Source: Aporrectodea caliginosa (taxonomy: Eukaryota > Annelida > Clitellata > Crassiclitellata > Lumbricidae). From it: 64,000 nucleotides of DNA. Both the position numbers and the translations under genes were made by a program. Where the stretch lies: positions 114,501 to 178,500 of the forward strand of contig JACEVL010000994.1 in NCBI GenBank assembly GCA_020284085.1. The letters run 5' to 3'. The stretch's first letter is position 1. Every line of letters begins with the position of its first letter. A model generated the notes under the pieces. The model had not been told where the DNA came from. It saw only the letters and a program-made list of their open reading frames with translations, and searched no databases. Positions 36,151 through 44,548 of the stretch are shown piece after piece.

Positions 36151-37093
36151 TTAACCCTAGGGCTGCCAAGCTTTTTTGTGACATCGACTACCAAGGAAGG
36201 GGGGGGGGTTGAGACGACCCCCCTGGATTTCGTGTTTGGTTTCACATATCATAACTTGTAATATAGCATTGGATTCAGCATTCATTTCTGCACAGAATGG
36301 TATATTTAGTTGTACATTATGTGAATGCACCTCGAAATTACATCACTTTTAACAACGGAACCCCTTAATTAGCGATATTTTATATTATTGCGTACATTTT
36401 GTACTTTTTGGATAAAAAATATAAAATTATGCGTGTTTTGAAACTGATCTATGTATCCAAGATACAAACATACATCCCTACATATGTTTATATACGTATA
36501 AATATACATCATACATATATATCCATACATATACATCGGTTTACGTTGTGATGCTGTATTCAGCCATTTTCACACAGATTACGCGTATTATTATTTATTT
36601 TGATCACTTCCGGTTTTCAAAAGACAAACATGTAAGTATGAAAATGAAGCCCTACATTCCCTCTAAAGAATGGTATATTTGTTTCTCTTCCAGGAAGACA
36701 ATTGAATACGTTACAGACAAAAAACTAAGGGGAGTCCTTCCATTCAGCCATTTTCACGCATATTACACGTATTATTATTTATTTTGATCACTTCCGGTTC
36801 TCAAACGACAAACATATAAGTATGCTAATGAAGCCCTACATCCCCTCTAAAGAATGGTATATTTGTTTCTCATATAGGTAGAATAGTCAATAAGCTACAG
36901 TCGAAACACTAAGGGGTTGTATCGACCCCTCTGGTACCTGGGGGGTATATCGGGTGTAACTTTTGAATGGCGTAGGCTACCACCATGATGTTTACCTCAA
37001 AATGTGCGCCAATGATCCTGCTACAGCTACATAAAATGTCAAAATTATATTCCATATGGAACAAGTTTGAAGCAAAAACCTATGGGGGGTTAA
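36151..37093 (-). mobile_element. piggyBac-like MITE, copy 6, right end lost
   Basis: Starts TTAACCCTAGGGCTGCCAAGC (36151), in reverse orientation relative to copies 1-5. Two ~190-bp units. It ends ...AACCTATGGGGGGTTAA at 37093 without the terminal GGTAGCCCGAGGG, so the final ~25 bp are missing. Confidence 0.8.
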
Positions 37094-37675
37094 GTACCAT
37101 TAACCAATTTTTGCAAAATTATTGATGCTCTGTAGTTAGTACGATTCGTGCCTAACTACAAACTGTACTACACAGTGTCGTCCTCCAAACCCCTTAGTCG
37201 GTTGATTCGGTTGCTTGTCGGTTTGCTCAAGGACTAGTAAAAACACCCCCCGAAACAAAATCCTGGCTACGGCCTTGGATATAATTATTATATATTATGG
37301 ATATGTTTGTATGGATGTATATTTATACGTATATAAACATGTGTAGGGATGTATGTGTGCATCTTGGATACATGGATCAGTTTCAAAACACATGATCTTA
37401 TATTTGTTTATCAAAAAAGTACAAAATGTACGCAAGAATATAAAATATCGCTAATTATCGGTTCCTTTCTTTAAAATGATGTAATTTCCAGGTGCATTCA
37501 CATAATGTACAACTAAATATACCATTTTGTACAGAATTGAATGCTTAATCCATTGATGTATTACAAGATATGATATCTGAAACCAAACCCGAAATCCAGG
37601 GGGTGGTGGTTACTCTCCTCCCGTCGTTGCCAACGTCACAAAAACCTTGGTAGCCTGAGAGTTAATTAACCCTAG

Positions 37676-38641
37676 GGCTACCAAGCTTTTTTTGTAACAC
37701 TGGCTACCAAGGGGGGCGGTTACCACCCCCCGGATTTCGTGTTTGGTTTTCACATATCATAACTTGTAATATATAGCAGTGGATTCAGCATTCATTTCTA
37801 CACAGAATGGTATATTTAGTTGTACATCAATGTGAATGCACTGAAATTACATCACTTTTAACTAATGGAACCCATTAATTAGTGATATTTTATATTATTG
37901 CGTGCATTTACTTTTTGGATAAACAAATATAAGATTATGTGTGTTTTGAAACTGATCTATGTATAAAAGATACACACAATCATCCCTACACATGTTTATA
38001 TAGTATAAATGTACATCCATACATATATATCCATACATATATATCGGTTTACGTTGTAATGCCGTATTCAGCCATTTTCACACAGATTACGCGTATTATT
38101 ATTTATTTTGATCACTTCCGGTATTCAAAAGACAAAGATGTAGGTATGCAAATGAAGCCCTACATTCCCTCTAAAGAATGATATCTTTGTTTCTCTTCCA
38201 GGAAGACAAACGAATACGCTACAGACAAAAAACTAAGAAGGGAGTCCTTCCATTCAGCCATTTTTCACGCATATTACGCGTATTATTATTTATTTTGAAC
38301 ACTTCCGGTCATCATAAAACAAATTAATCAGTATGAAAAAATAGCACTACGTGTCCTCTATGCAACGGCATAATTTATTTCTCTTCAAAAATAAATTATG
38401 AATACGTTATAATCGAAAAAACATGAAAAATGTGTGAAAGTGTAACCTAGTTTCATACATTTTAATTTATTTTGAGCACTTCCGGTTGTCTCAGGTCAAC
38501 TCAGTGACCATAGAAATGTAGCCCCACATTCCCTATATAGAATGGTATAATTTGTGTCTCTTAATATTAAATGACGGATAAGATATAGTCGAAAATCTAG
38601 GGGGGGGTGGTATCCACCCCTCTGGTACCTCAGGTATATTG
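37676..38641 (-). mobile_element. piggyBac-like MITE, copy 7 (long form), truncated
   Basis: Starts directly after copy 5: the junction reads TTAATTAA (37672-37679), one TTAA per element. Three internal units as in copy 1. It breaks off after GGTACCTCAGGTATATTG at about 38641, where about 150-190 bp should remain. Confidence 0.85.
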
Positions 38642-39192
38642 GTGTCACCAACTCTTCTGTCCTTTCTTTAGTTGTGACCTAACTCAAAACTTTCCTTATC
38701 TCTACGTATAAATTGCTCAACGTCTTCTAACTGTTTACGAAGTAAATTGACACAGTTCTTTGAATGTATTTCTTTTAAAACCACAGTTAATATTCAAACA
38801 CAGTTCTTCATTAAACACAACGCGACTGTAACTTCTACATAACACAACTCTCTACTTCATTAAAACAACTACTGCACTGTATTGTTCAAATTCACTATCA
38901 TCAGCAGTTTCTAAGTTCGGCGCGCTAACTACACGTGCCGAGAATCTACCGTCAGCCAAAGTTTAGGCTACTTTAGGCCAAGCGCCGCCAGGCGACCGCG
39001 CAACTAAGGCCTAAGACTAAAACAGCTTAACAATCGAATACGAATTATATATATATCAACCTAAGGAACACCTGTGCTCATTATATATGCAAAACATCTG
39101 TTCACATTACCTCCTTCTCCTTTCTTTGGATTGAGCAAATTAAACTAAGTTTAGAATATCAGATTGCATTTTTTAATTACAAGAGATTTTTT
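38642..39192. other. Unassigned left flank of the Polinton
   Basis: AT-rich with many AACTTC/ACAGTTC-like short repeats. No gene. It could be the Polinton terminal region or unrelated DNA; no inverted partner was found to the right of the integrase. Confidence 0.3.
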
Positions 39193-39678
39193 TTAAGTAG
39201 TTATCGTGCGAGCCCCGTTGTTGCGATGTCTCACGAGATCTCGAATGGACACGGCATTCGAAGAAGAGAGTCCGTTACCGGCTAATATATTATTAATATT
39301 AGTTTCAGCATTGAGCCCCACGCCGTTATCGATTAACCTCGCTAAGATAGCGGCATTCTCTCGAGTAAGCGCTGGTGGTGGCTGTACCTCTCGATTTTCG
39401 ACTGCGCGCGGTGACAGTACCGACGATGCTAAAAATTTTGCGGCGCCTTTTTCTAACAATCGTTTACCGGCTTCTACTGCGGTATTCTTTCCAACCTCTA
39501 GAGCTTTTTTACCCAACTCTCTCGCGGCGTCTTTACCCACGCTAAGAGCGGTCGAGGCGACTCGGTTAGCAACTCCCGATGTAAAGAGCCTCTTGAAAAC
39601 TCCGGTAATAGTATCGAATATTCCAGCTCCTCCTATAACGTGTTGTTTCTTATATCTTCTTTTAATAACGACTAGCAT
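39193..39678 (-). CDS. Small cationic Polinton late protein, pVI/pX-like candidate
   Basis: 161 residues starting at ATG 39678. The first ~20 residues hold a basic patch (KRRYKK) and a 'IGGAGIFDTITGVFKRLF' amphipathic segment; residues 38-85 are Ala/Lys/Gly-rich with repeating VGK(D/N)-A/T-A units (three copies, likely one long helix). The C-terminal half is more polar. Adenovirus-like elements carry a small membrane-active, basic core/cement protein with such an amphipathic N-terminal region, and this is the best guess from composition and position, not a motif match. It lies 7 bp downstream of the next gene and is probably co-expressed with it. Confidence 0.6.
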   Translation of the reverse strand: MLVVIKRRYKKQHVIGGAGIFDTITGVFKRLFTSGVANRVASTALSVGKDAARELGKKALEVGKNTAVEAGKRLLEKGAAKFLASSVLSPRAVENREVQPPPALTRENAAILARLIDNGVGLNAETNINNILAGNGLSSSNAVSIRDLVRHRNNGARTITT

Positions 39679-39685
39679 TTTATAA

Positions 39686-40579
39686 TTATAACATTAAGTT
39701 TTTATACGAGTCTGTGTCTATAAACCCTTGTCTTTTCAGTTCCTCGCATATACCGACTATCTCGTTTCTAACCCCCGTATTACCCGCTTGGAAACTAGCT
39801 ATTCGTAAAGACAACATTTCTACTAACGCATTCGGATCTTGTGGAATAACAACGACGCCTTCGCCTGTTGAGGGCTTACCTTCCTCCACCATCGGCTTAA
39901 TGATTGTTTTATATTTTTTGCTTCTATTCGATTTGACTTTGTTAGGATTAGAAGCCGTAAACAAGGCGCCCGTCGAATAAAGAATTTTCTTGTACTCATC
40001 CCAATCGTTTTGATTGTATATCGACTCGTCTGGGTCCTTCGTCAACAATTCCCATAACCCCGGAGTTCCCTTGTAGGTTTTATTACCCACCGTTATGTCA
40101 TCTCCTTCGATGGAGATTGGTATGTTCCCGATGAAAAGCTCCCCATCTTTATTGAATATTCCGAAGGTCTTATCCATCGTCGAATTCTTCGAGGCATGTC
40201 CTTTCATATATTTTGAAGCGATATCACCAAATTCCATAGTTCTAAGATCTGTATCAGGATCATCGTAAGCCTCTATCGAAGGATACTGCGGAAACTGAAT
40301 AGCTTTTAACGACGTCGATATAGATGCGGGAAGCGCTTGTAGAGCAGTAGACGTGGCTGCTGAGTTTTCCTTAATAGTTGATAACAAAGCGTTTTGTTCT
40401 TTCGATATAGCTGATTGTGAGTCGACGATTGGCTTATAAAGCTTCGTTAATTCTTGCTGCATCCCTATATCGCCTAATTTCTCATTTAGAAAGTTCTGTT
40501 GAATTCTCCTCTTCGTCTCGAGAAAATCTGCGACGATTAAATCTCTTTTTACCGGATCGGTAATCTTTAGAAATGACAT
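39686..40579 (-). CDS. Conserved Polinton protein of unknown function (DUF8207-like)
   Basis: 297 residues, ATG at 40579. The N-terminal half (about 1-95) is helical and Gln/Glu-rich. The middle (about 135-200) has the pattern FGI-(x)n-IGN-(x)n-GTPGLWELLTK followed by a Y-x3-D-x3-YKKIL motif, which I recall from an uncharacterised domain family common in Polintons of many animals. C-terminal helices follow. The role is unknown; its constant place among structural genes suggests a virion or assembly protein. The start is preceded by the AT-rich TTTTAAAACGTAATG-like spacer. Confidence 0.75.
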   Translation of the reverse strand: MSFLKITDPVKRDLIVADFLETKRRIQQNFLNEKLGDIGMQQELTKLYKPIVDSQSAISKEQNALLSTIKENSAATSTALQALPASISTSLKAIQFPQYPSIEAYDDPDTDLRTMEFGDIASKYMKGHASKNSTMDKTFGIFNKDGELFIGNIPISIEGDDITVGNKTYKGTPGLWELLTKDPDESIYNQNDWDEYKKILYSTGALFTASNPNKVKSNRSKKYKTIIKPMVEEGKPSTGEGVVVIPQDPNALVEMLSLRIASFQAGNTGVRNEIVGICEELKRQGFIDTDSYKNLML

Positions 40580-40599
40580 TACGTTTTAAAATAATAGTA

Positions 40600-40672
40600 T
40601 AATGTTTTTAAAACGTAATTGATTTTACGTTTTTACGTTTACGTTTTACGTTTACGTTTTACGTTTTCATCG
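40600..40672. repeat. Short tandem TTTACGT repeats between two late genes
   Basis: The 80-bp spacer upstream of the 297-residue gene is built from TTTACGTTT/TTTTACG units. On the minus strand this reads AAACGTAAAACGT. The last unit overlaps the stop of the next gene. It may be a local duplication or a promoter element. Confidence 0.6.
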
Positions 40673-41255
40673 ATTTCTCAAACACGTTCTTAAACGACTC
40701 AGCCATAATTTCTCGATTTTCAACTTCTTCGTCTTTGCTAACTTTTATTTTGTTTCTGATTTCTTCTTTCATTTCGTTAAATTTCACGAGTTCATTTAGA
40801 ACGAGCGAATATTCCTCATCTGAAATATAACCGTCTTCCAAGGCTTTCGAGATGTAGTCACTGATCGTGTTAAGTTTTACCTCAGCCAACGTTTTAATCT
40901 TTTCATGCTTCTCTACCTTTAGTGTGAACTTTCTATTGATCACACGCCCGACCACACTGAAAACACCAGCTCCAACCGCTAGTCCTTGTAGAACCACCGC
41001 GATAGGTGCTGCGACTATCGTAGACATAACAGCGATTGATGAAGCGGTTGAACCTAACACGATTAGATCCGATACGTAGTCTACTACGTTTATAATCCTA
41101 ACGCCTTTACGATACTTCATGTTTAGGACCGCTCTTTTATCACGTTCTGTTTCTATTTCTTTTTGAATTTCGACGATCTTCGCGAGTCGGTAAGCGTGAG
41201 CTGTTCCTTCGACCGCTTCCGTTTTCATTACGATTGTTGTATTTCCTGGTGGCAT
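40659..41255 (-). CDS. Conserved Polinton protein with hydrophobic core, unknown function
   Basis: 198 residues from the ATG at 41255 (codon 14 of a longer frame). I prefer this start because the longer one at 41294 would overlap the upstream gene, and the conserved block begins soon after. The N-terminal third is charged and helical (EAVEGTAHAYRLAKI, then ERDKR). A ~43-residue hydrophobic Val/Ala/Gly stretch follows (about 64-106 here), long enough for two membrane passes. The C-terminal part is a charged coiled-coil-like region with 'LNTISDYISKALEDGYIS'. This family recurs in animal Polintons without known function; the hydrophobic part suggests membrane or virion interaction. Confidence 0.75.
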   Translation of the reverse strand: MPPGNTTIVMKTEAVEGTAHAYRLAKIVEIQKEIETERDKRAVLNMKYRKGVRIINVVDYVSDLIVLGSTASSIAVMSTIVAAPIAVVLQGLAVGAGVFSVVGRVINRKFTLKVEKHEKIKTLAEVKLNTISDYISKALEDGYISDEEYSLVLNELVKFNEMKEEIRNKIKVSKDEEVENREIMAESFKNVFEKSMKT

Positions 41256-41262
41256 CTTTTTT

Positions 41263-41601
41263 TTAATTAAGTAATATAATTTTAAAATCATCACTCCTAC
41301 TGCGAACGGTATGAGCGACTAAGCATAACGAATCTCCTTCGTTTATAACAACTTCCGAATCGGAATCGTTTAAAATTGTAATGACGATGTCTTCGGTATT
41401 TTTAGAAACAACATCGTCTTGTAACCCGCAATTCTGTATTTCCTGTTTGAGCTGCACTTTACACCATCCTCTCAGCATTCGAACGCCGAGTCCGAGCTCA
41501 ATCGTTTCAGTTTCTTTAGGATTAATCGTTATCGTTCGTTGAGTAAAAATCTCATATACTTGACAGCCTGGGTGTTTTACGGGTTTTGTGAGCCACTTCA
41601 T
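41263..41601 (-). CDS. dUTPase-fold-like small protein, probably non-catalytic
   Basis: 112 residues. The region about 22-97 follows the strand order of a trimeric dUTPase: 'ITINPKETETIELGLGVRM', a 'QNCGLQDDVV' turn, 'DIVITILNDSD' and 'VINEGDSLCLV'. The catalytic motifs are not seen: no DAGYDL-like motif 1, no GRSS motif 2, and the GVIDxxYxG motif is changed. It may therefore be a fold-only relative used as a structural or regulatory protein, as adenovirus E4 ORF1 is. It starts inside a 48-codon frame (41552-41698) in another phase. Moderate confidence: the likeness is in pattern, not identity. Confidence 0.5.
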   Translation of the reverse strand: MKWLTKPVKHPGCQVYEIFTQRTITINPKETETIELGLGVRMLRGWCKVQLKQEIQNCGLQDDVVSKNTEDIVITILNDSDSEVVINEGDSLCLVAHTVRSRSDDFKIILLN

Positions 41602-41698
41602 TCTTAGGTAACCACTCTACCGGGTTTATCGGAAAGTTTTTCGAACGAACGGGTTTCGTACCAAACTTATGCATCGGTCTTATCCAGTTTCGAGACAT
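41552..41698 (-). CDS. Small ORF overlapping the dUTPase-like gene
   Basis: 48 codons, ATG at 41698, preceded by TTTATAAA, like the starts of the neighbouring genes. It is basic, with W5 and W29. Its last 50 bases overlap the start of the 112-residue gene in another phase. It may be a small virion protein or the true N-terminal part of that gene separated by a frameshift. Both readings fit. Confidence 0.4.
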   Translation of the reverse strand: MSRNWIRPMHKFGTKPVRSKNFPINPVEWLPKNEVAHKTRKTPRLSSI

Positions 41699-41726
41699 TT
41701 TATAAATAGGATATAAAAGTTTTAAA

Positions 41727-42338
41727 TTATAGTAACCATCCGAGAATCGGAATGTTTGAAAATGGAGAATTAGGTCCGAGTATGAGACCTTTACCTGTTT
41801 TCATAAACAACCCTTTACCAGTTTTCATATAGAGACCATCTCCCTGTCCATCTAATCCGGATCCCCTCCACGGTTTTAGGTAAAGACCTTCCCCTTGTTG
41901 AACTATCTTGGCGTTTCTATCTCCTCTTCTGATGTATATCACGCCTCCGGATCCGCTAATTTTATCGATGACTTTCGAAGCAGCTGCAGAGCCTACACCG
42001 GCTAAAGCTCCAGTCGCGAGACTTGGTAGTACTTTAGAAAGAAGGAATTTAGCAGCCGTTGCTAGAAACGGTAGAATAGCTCCGATGAATCCTCCTTCGA
42101 CTTCGACATTATGAACTAACTGCGTTTTACTCATTTTAATCGTCATGCCAGTTCCGTTCTGATACGCTTTCTTCATCTTGTTAATTTGCCTTTGAGTAAG
42201 AGCTAATACGTCTTCCCCCGACAGATCATCGTGAGATAGTTTAATACTCACGCTATCACACCCCGCTTTGAGCGCTCGTTTAATTTTGTCTTTCTGTCCT
42301 TCCGAAATATTAACTTTTATATTCTCGTATCGACTCAT
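41727..42338 (-). CDS. Polinton late protein with hydrophobic segment and Gly-Leu-Tyr repeats
   Basis: 203 residues, ATG at 42338. Domains: residues 1-76 polar/basic with 'NISEGQKDKIKRALKAG' and 'IKLSHDDLSGEDVL'; 82-125 hydrophobic, Gly/Ala-rich (GGFIGAILPFLATAAKFLL, then LATGALAGVGSAAASK); 126-203 Gly-rich with repeated G-L-(Y/F/I)-(L/M)-K units at 151, 168, 176 and 184, ending in ILGWLL. I recall this family from many animal Polintons/adintoviruses, where it is compared with adenoviral pX or membrane-lytic proteins; that role is inference. It sits 34 bp from the penton gene. Confidence 0.7.
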   Translation of the reverse strand: MSRYENIKVNISEGQKDKIKRALKAGCDSVSIKLSHDDLSGEDVLALTQRQINKMKKAYQNGTGMTIKMSKTQLVHNVEVEGGFIGAILPFLATAAKFLLSKVLPSLATGALAGVGSAAASKVIDKISGSGGVIYIRRGDRNAKIVQQGEGLYLKPWRGSGLDGQGDGLYMKTGKGLFMKTGKGLILGPNSPFSNIPILGWLL

Positions 42339-42372
42339 TTTTAATATAACTAAGATAAACTTTTAATAGTAC

Positions 42373-43188
42373 TCACACTTCTCTGATGTGAAATCTAATC
42401 GACAATTCTTCTCCTCTGAGGTTAACCAGCTTTCCATTTTGGTCGGTAAGCTTCGTTTCCATCGATGAAATCGTGCGCGGTATGACTGGAAGATACACTA
42501 AATTAGTGGGTACTTCGATAATCTTATAACCAGGCCCTACGTTAGGAAAAAATGAATATATCACGTTCTCCGTCGATCCGTTAACGTACGAAGCTTTGAT
42601 TATTTCGCTCGTTACCCTCAAACTGGTTACGTTCATTATGTTTACTATTTGTTGGGATTCGTTATATCCCTCCGAATATACCTGTTGATTGAAACCTAGG
42701 ACCGTTCTAATAGAGTTGTCCGACATAAAATCAACTTTATAATTCGGCGCAATAGTTAGCACCGACTTTAACGTATTACTATTCGGTTCTATCGAAATAT
42801 TAGGTTGTGAGTCGGCATCATTATAATGTCCACGCTCTTTCATAATTCTCTGTAGGTAATCGTTTATATCATTAATTTCATAACATCCCTCTGGAATGAA
42901 CACATCAAACCATTCATGGTCTCTGGTTTCAACCAATCTTCTATCGGCGTTGGGTGTATATCTGAAATGGTTGTTTGTAGCGTCAATATTCGGAAAACTA
43001 AAATAAGTTTCTAAATTAATAAGAGCTATTTCGTAGTTTTTACTCGTGTCCAGTTCGATTAGAGGATTAAACTGAGTCCTAATCTTCGCGTTCTTTTCAC
43101 TCACCAAAATATAGAACGACGATTTTGGACTCGTGTTACGAGCCGTCTGTTCCGTGTTAGTCGATATCTTTACGAGAATAGATTCCAT
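42373..43188 (-). CDS. Penton-like minor capsid protein (single jelly roll)
   Basis: 271 residues, ATG at 43188. Beta-strand-rich throughout with few charged helices. Features I associate with Polinton minor capsid proteins: an N-terminal 'NYEIALINLETYFSFPNI' block (about 51-68), a CYEINDINDYLQ helix (102-113), the SIRTVLGF signature (159-166) and a C-terminal 'GEELSIRFHIRE' strand. In the virion this protein would form the pentameric vertices. Its expected partner, the double-jelly-roll major capsid protein, is not in the window. Its length fits the family. The AT-rich upstream ATATATTAATATAAAAAC may hold the promoter. Confidence 0.8.
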   Translation of the reverse strand: MESILVKISTNTEQTARNTSPKSSFYILVSEKNAKIRTQFNPLIELDTSKNYEIALINLETYFSFPNIDATNNHFRYTPNADRRLVETRDHEWFDVFIPEGCYEINDINDYLQRIMKERGHYNDADSQPNISIEPNSNTLKSVLTIAPNYKVDFMSDNSIRTVLGFNQQVYSEGYNESQQIVNIMNVTSLRVTSEIIKASYVNGSTENVIYSFFPNVGPGYKIIEVPTNLVYLPVIPRTISSMETKLTDQNGKLVNLRGEELSIRFHIREV

Positions 43189-43217
43189 TCTTTTGTTTTT
43201 ATATTAATATATATTAT

Positions 43218-44000
43218 TTAAATAGTCGTCGGTATGTAGAATTCATCGAATCCGCATCTATACTTGCCGTTATTTTTATTGCTGGACTGGTCTATTACTA
43301 GAAAGCCGTGGCGTTGCTTCCAGGCTGTTTTACATAGTTTCTTAAACTCATCCTTAGGCATGTCCGTACTCGCGTGATCGTTGTATATATGATCAATATT
43401 TTTCTGATCTTGTGGAAACAAACAGATAAAGTTTGCATTCTCTCTAATCGTCTGTCTCGGTAGTTTGAAATAATTTTGGGCGAGGTAGAAGCAGTCAACG
43501 TTGCTATGCCTTCCTCGGATGTAGTAGGCCTCGCATTTGTTCTGCTTGATTAGCTGTAGATCGTCAAAGATCATTAGGTTCTTCTTCTCCGTCTTCAATT
43601 CTCTCGGGTCTGGTACGTCTTCGGCTGATTCGAAGAACTTGGTAGATATATCAGATTTCTCATTCAATTGTTTAGCCATTTCCTCAACTACAACTGCTGG
43701 TGGAATATTTTGTCTCATGATCTCGTCTTGGCAGTCGAATAACCCGATTATGGCTTGTTTAGGTAGCTTTTCTTCGAATGCTTTTTTCAGAATTTTATAC
43801 TCTGGTTGAAAGAGAGACAGACCGAATATTTGTAAATTATCGTAATCTAACCACCCAGGTCTTAAAAGTAAGTTCAACAATAATGTCGTCTTACCACAAC
43901 CAGATTTTCCAACTATTAACCCTCGTATACTTCTCGGTAATAGTGGGTTATTGAATCTATTAGATGACGCGTCGTTCCACGATAAATTTTTAGCTTCCAT
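43218..44000 (-). CDS. FtsK/HerA-type DNA-packaging ATPase
   Basis: 260 residues, ATG at 44000. Walker A GKSGCGKT at residues 31-38 and Walker B LMIFDD at 142-147, with a downstream 'RHSNVDCFYLAQNYFKLP' segment (about 163-180) whose Gln fits the sensor position of A32-like packaging ATPases. Length is normal for Polintons. It should drive genome translocation into the capsid. It is divergently oriented to the zinc-ribbon/PLA2 gene with only 26 bp between the two ATGs, so the two promoters must overlap. The next gene (penton) starts 29 bp after its stop. Confidence 0.93.
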   Translation of the reverse strand: MEAKNLSWNDASSNRFNNPLLPRSIRGLIVGKSGCGKTTLLLNLLLRPGWLDYDNLQIFGLSLFQPEYKILKKAFEEKLPKQAIIGLFDCQDEIMRQNIPPAVVVEEMAKQLNEKSDISTKFFESAEDVPDPRELKTEKKNLMIFDDLQLIKQNKCEAYYIRGRHSNVDCFYLAQNYFKLPRQTIRENANFICLFPQDQKNIDHIYNDHASTDMPKDEFKKLCKTAWKQRHGFLVIDQSSNKNNGKYRCGFDEFYIPTTI

Positions 44001-44026
44001 TTTAAATATATCTGATTGTATTTAAA
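44001..44026. promoter_or_regulatory. Divergent intergenic region of Polinton
   Basis: 26 bp, of which about 20 are A or T, between two start codons; TTTAAATATA reads toward one side and GTATTTAAA toward the other. It is too short for two separate promoters, so initiation sites probably lie inside the opposite coding regions or leaders are extremely short. Confidence 0.5.
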
Positions 44027-44548
44027 ATGTATTGCGTAAAGTGTAAACGAAAAACGGAAACGAAAGACGTTCAGAACGTCATCAGTAAAAATAATAGGCC
44101 TATGCTTCGAGGCGTATGCGTTGTATGTGGAACGACTAAAACTCAATTCGTGAAAGGAACTGCTTCGAATGGAGGAGATCTAGTTAGTGCTCTAAATTCA
44201 GTTACAAGCGGCATTAAGCTACCGTGGGCAAAATTCCCTGGAGAGATGCATCTGCCTGGTCACTCGTTTACGGGACCTGGAACTAGATTAGATTTGAGAT
44301 TGAATCCCGATGGCACTCCAAAAGAGTGGAGTAAGCCCGTTGACCGAGTCGATAATGCGGCATATATTCACGATTTAGCTTACAATCAATACTCCGATAC
44401 GGCTAATAGGAATGTAGCTGATAGAGCTATGATTAATGCTTTGAATAATATTTCTAACCCGAGCTTACGTGAACGAATAGAGAGGAGTTTAGTTAAACCT
44501 ATATTATCAGCTAAATCGAGTTTGGGATTAGGTTTAAAAAAAGCTTAA
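44027..44548 (+). CDS. Zinc-ribbon plus parvovirus-type phospholipase A2 domain protein
   Basis: 173 residues, ATG at 44027. Residues 3-34 form a zinc ribbon (C3, C6, C31, C34). Residues about 76-125 match the viral PLA2 domain of parvovirus VP1 type: a GPG calcium loop (83-85) followed by R-L-D, then the catalytic His-Asp pair in HDLAY (115-119). In parvoviruses this domain acts during endosomal escape; a similar entry role is inferred here. The key residues look intact. The stop TAA (44546-44548) comes directly after GGT TTA AAA AAA GCT, and the integrase frame continues in the -1 phase, so a share of the product may be a fusion. Confidence 0.88.
   Translation: MYCVKCKRKTETKDVQNVISKNNRPMLRGVCVVCGTTKTQFVKGTASNGGDLVSALNSVTSGIKLPWAKFPGEMHLPGHSFTGPGTRLDLRLNPDGTPKEWSKPVDRVDNAAYIHDLAYNQYSDTANRNVADRAMINALNNISNPSLRERIERSLVKPILSAKSSLGLGLKKA
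44533..44542 (+). promoter_or_regulatory. Candidate -1 ribosomal frameshift site
   Basis: In the phospholipase reading frame the bases read T TTA AAA (44533-44539), an X XXY YYZ heptamer, and the A run continues to 44542, giving also A AAA AAA. The zero-frame stop follows 3 codons later. Slipping back one base enters the integrase frame, which is open from 44515. No downstream pseudoknot was worked out. Confidence 0.5.

Larger units (their letters stand above)
32092..37277. mobile_element. hAT-type element, 5.2 kb, with perfect 8-bp target duplication
   Basis: Both ends read CAAGGCCGTA inward, and each is followed by a GGGGGTGTTTT-like run. The flanking octamer GATATAAT (32084-32091 and 37278-37285) is a perfect duplication, the hAT length. 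No hAT transposase is recognisable inside. The interior is filled with other repeats: a (TA)n run, a LINE reverse transcriptase (34.0-35.4 kb), an antisense LINE fragment (35.86-36.15 kb) and MITE copy 6. It therefore moved as a non-autonomous element or has lost its transposase. Confidence 0.8.
31676..37675 (+). mobile_element. piggyBac-like MITE, copy 5, split by a hAT-type element
   Basis: The left part 31676-32091 starts TTAACCCTCGGGCTACC and runs to ...ATATATGTATGGATATAAT. The right part 37278-37675 resumes at GATATAATTATTATATAT and ends CTTGGTAGCCTGAGAGTTAA. The two halves join to one MITE of about 800 bp that also lacks one internal ~190-bp unit. The insertion between them is the 32092-37277 element. 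Confidence 0.9.

Noticed and set aside
39206..39685. 159-codon plus-strand frame
   Set aside because: Complement of the minus-strand Polinton protein, whose frame, start and neighbours fit better.
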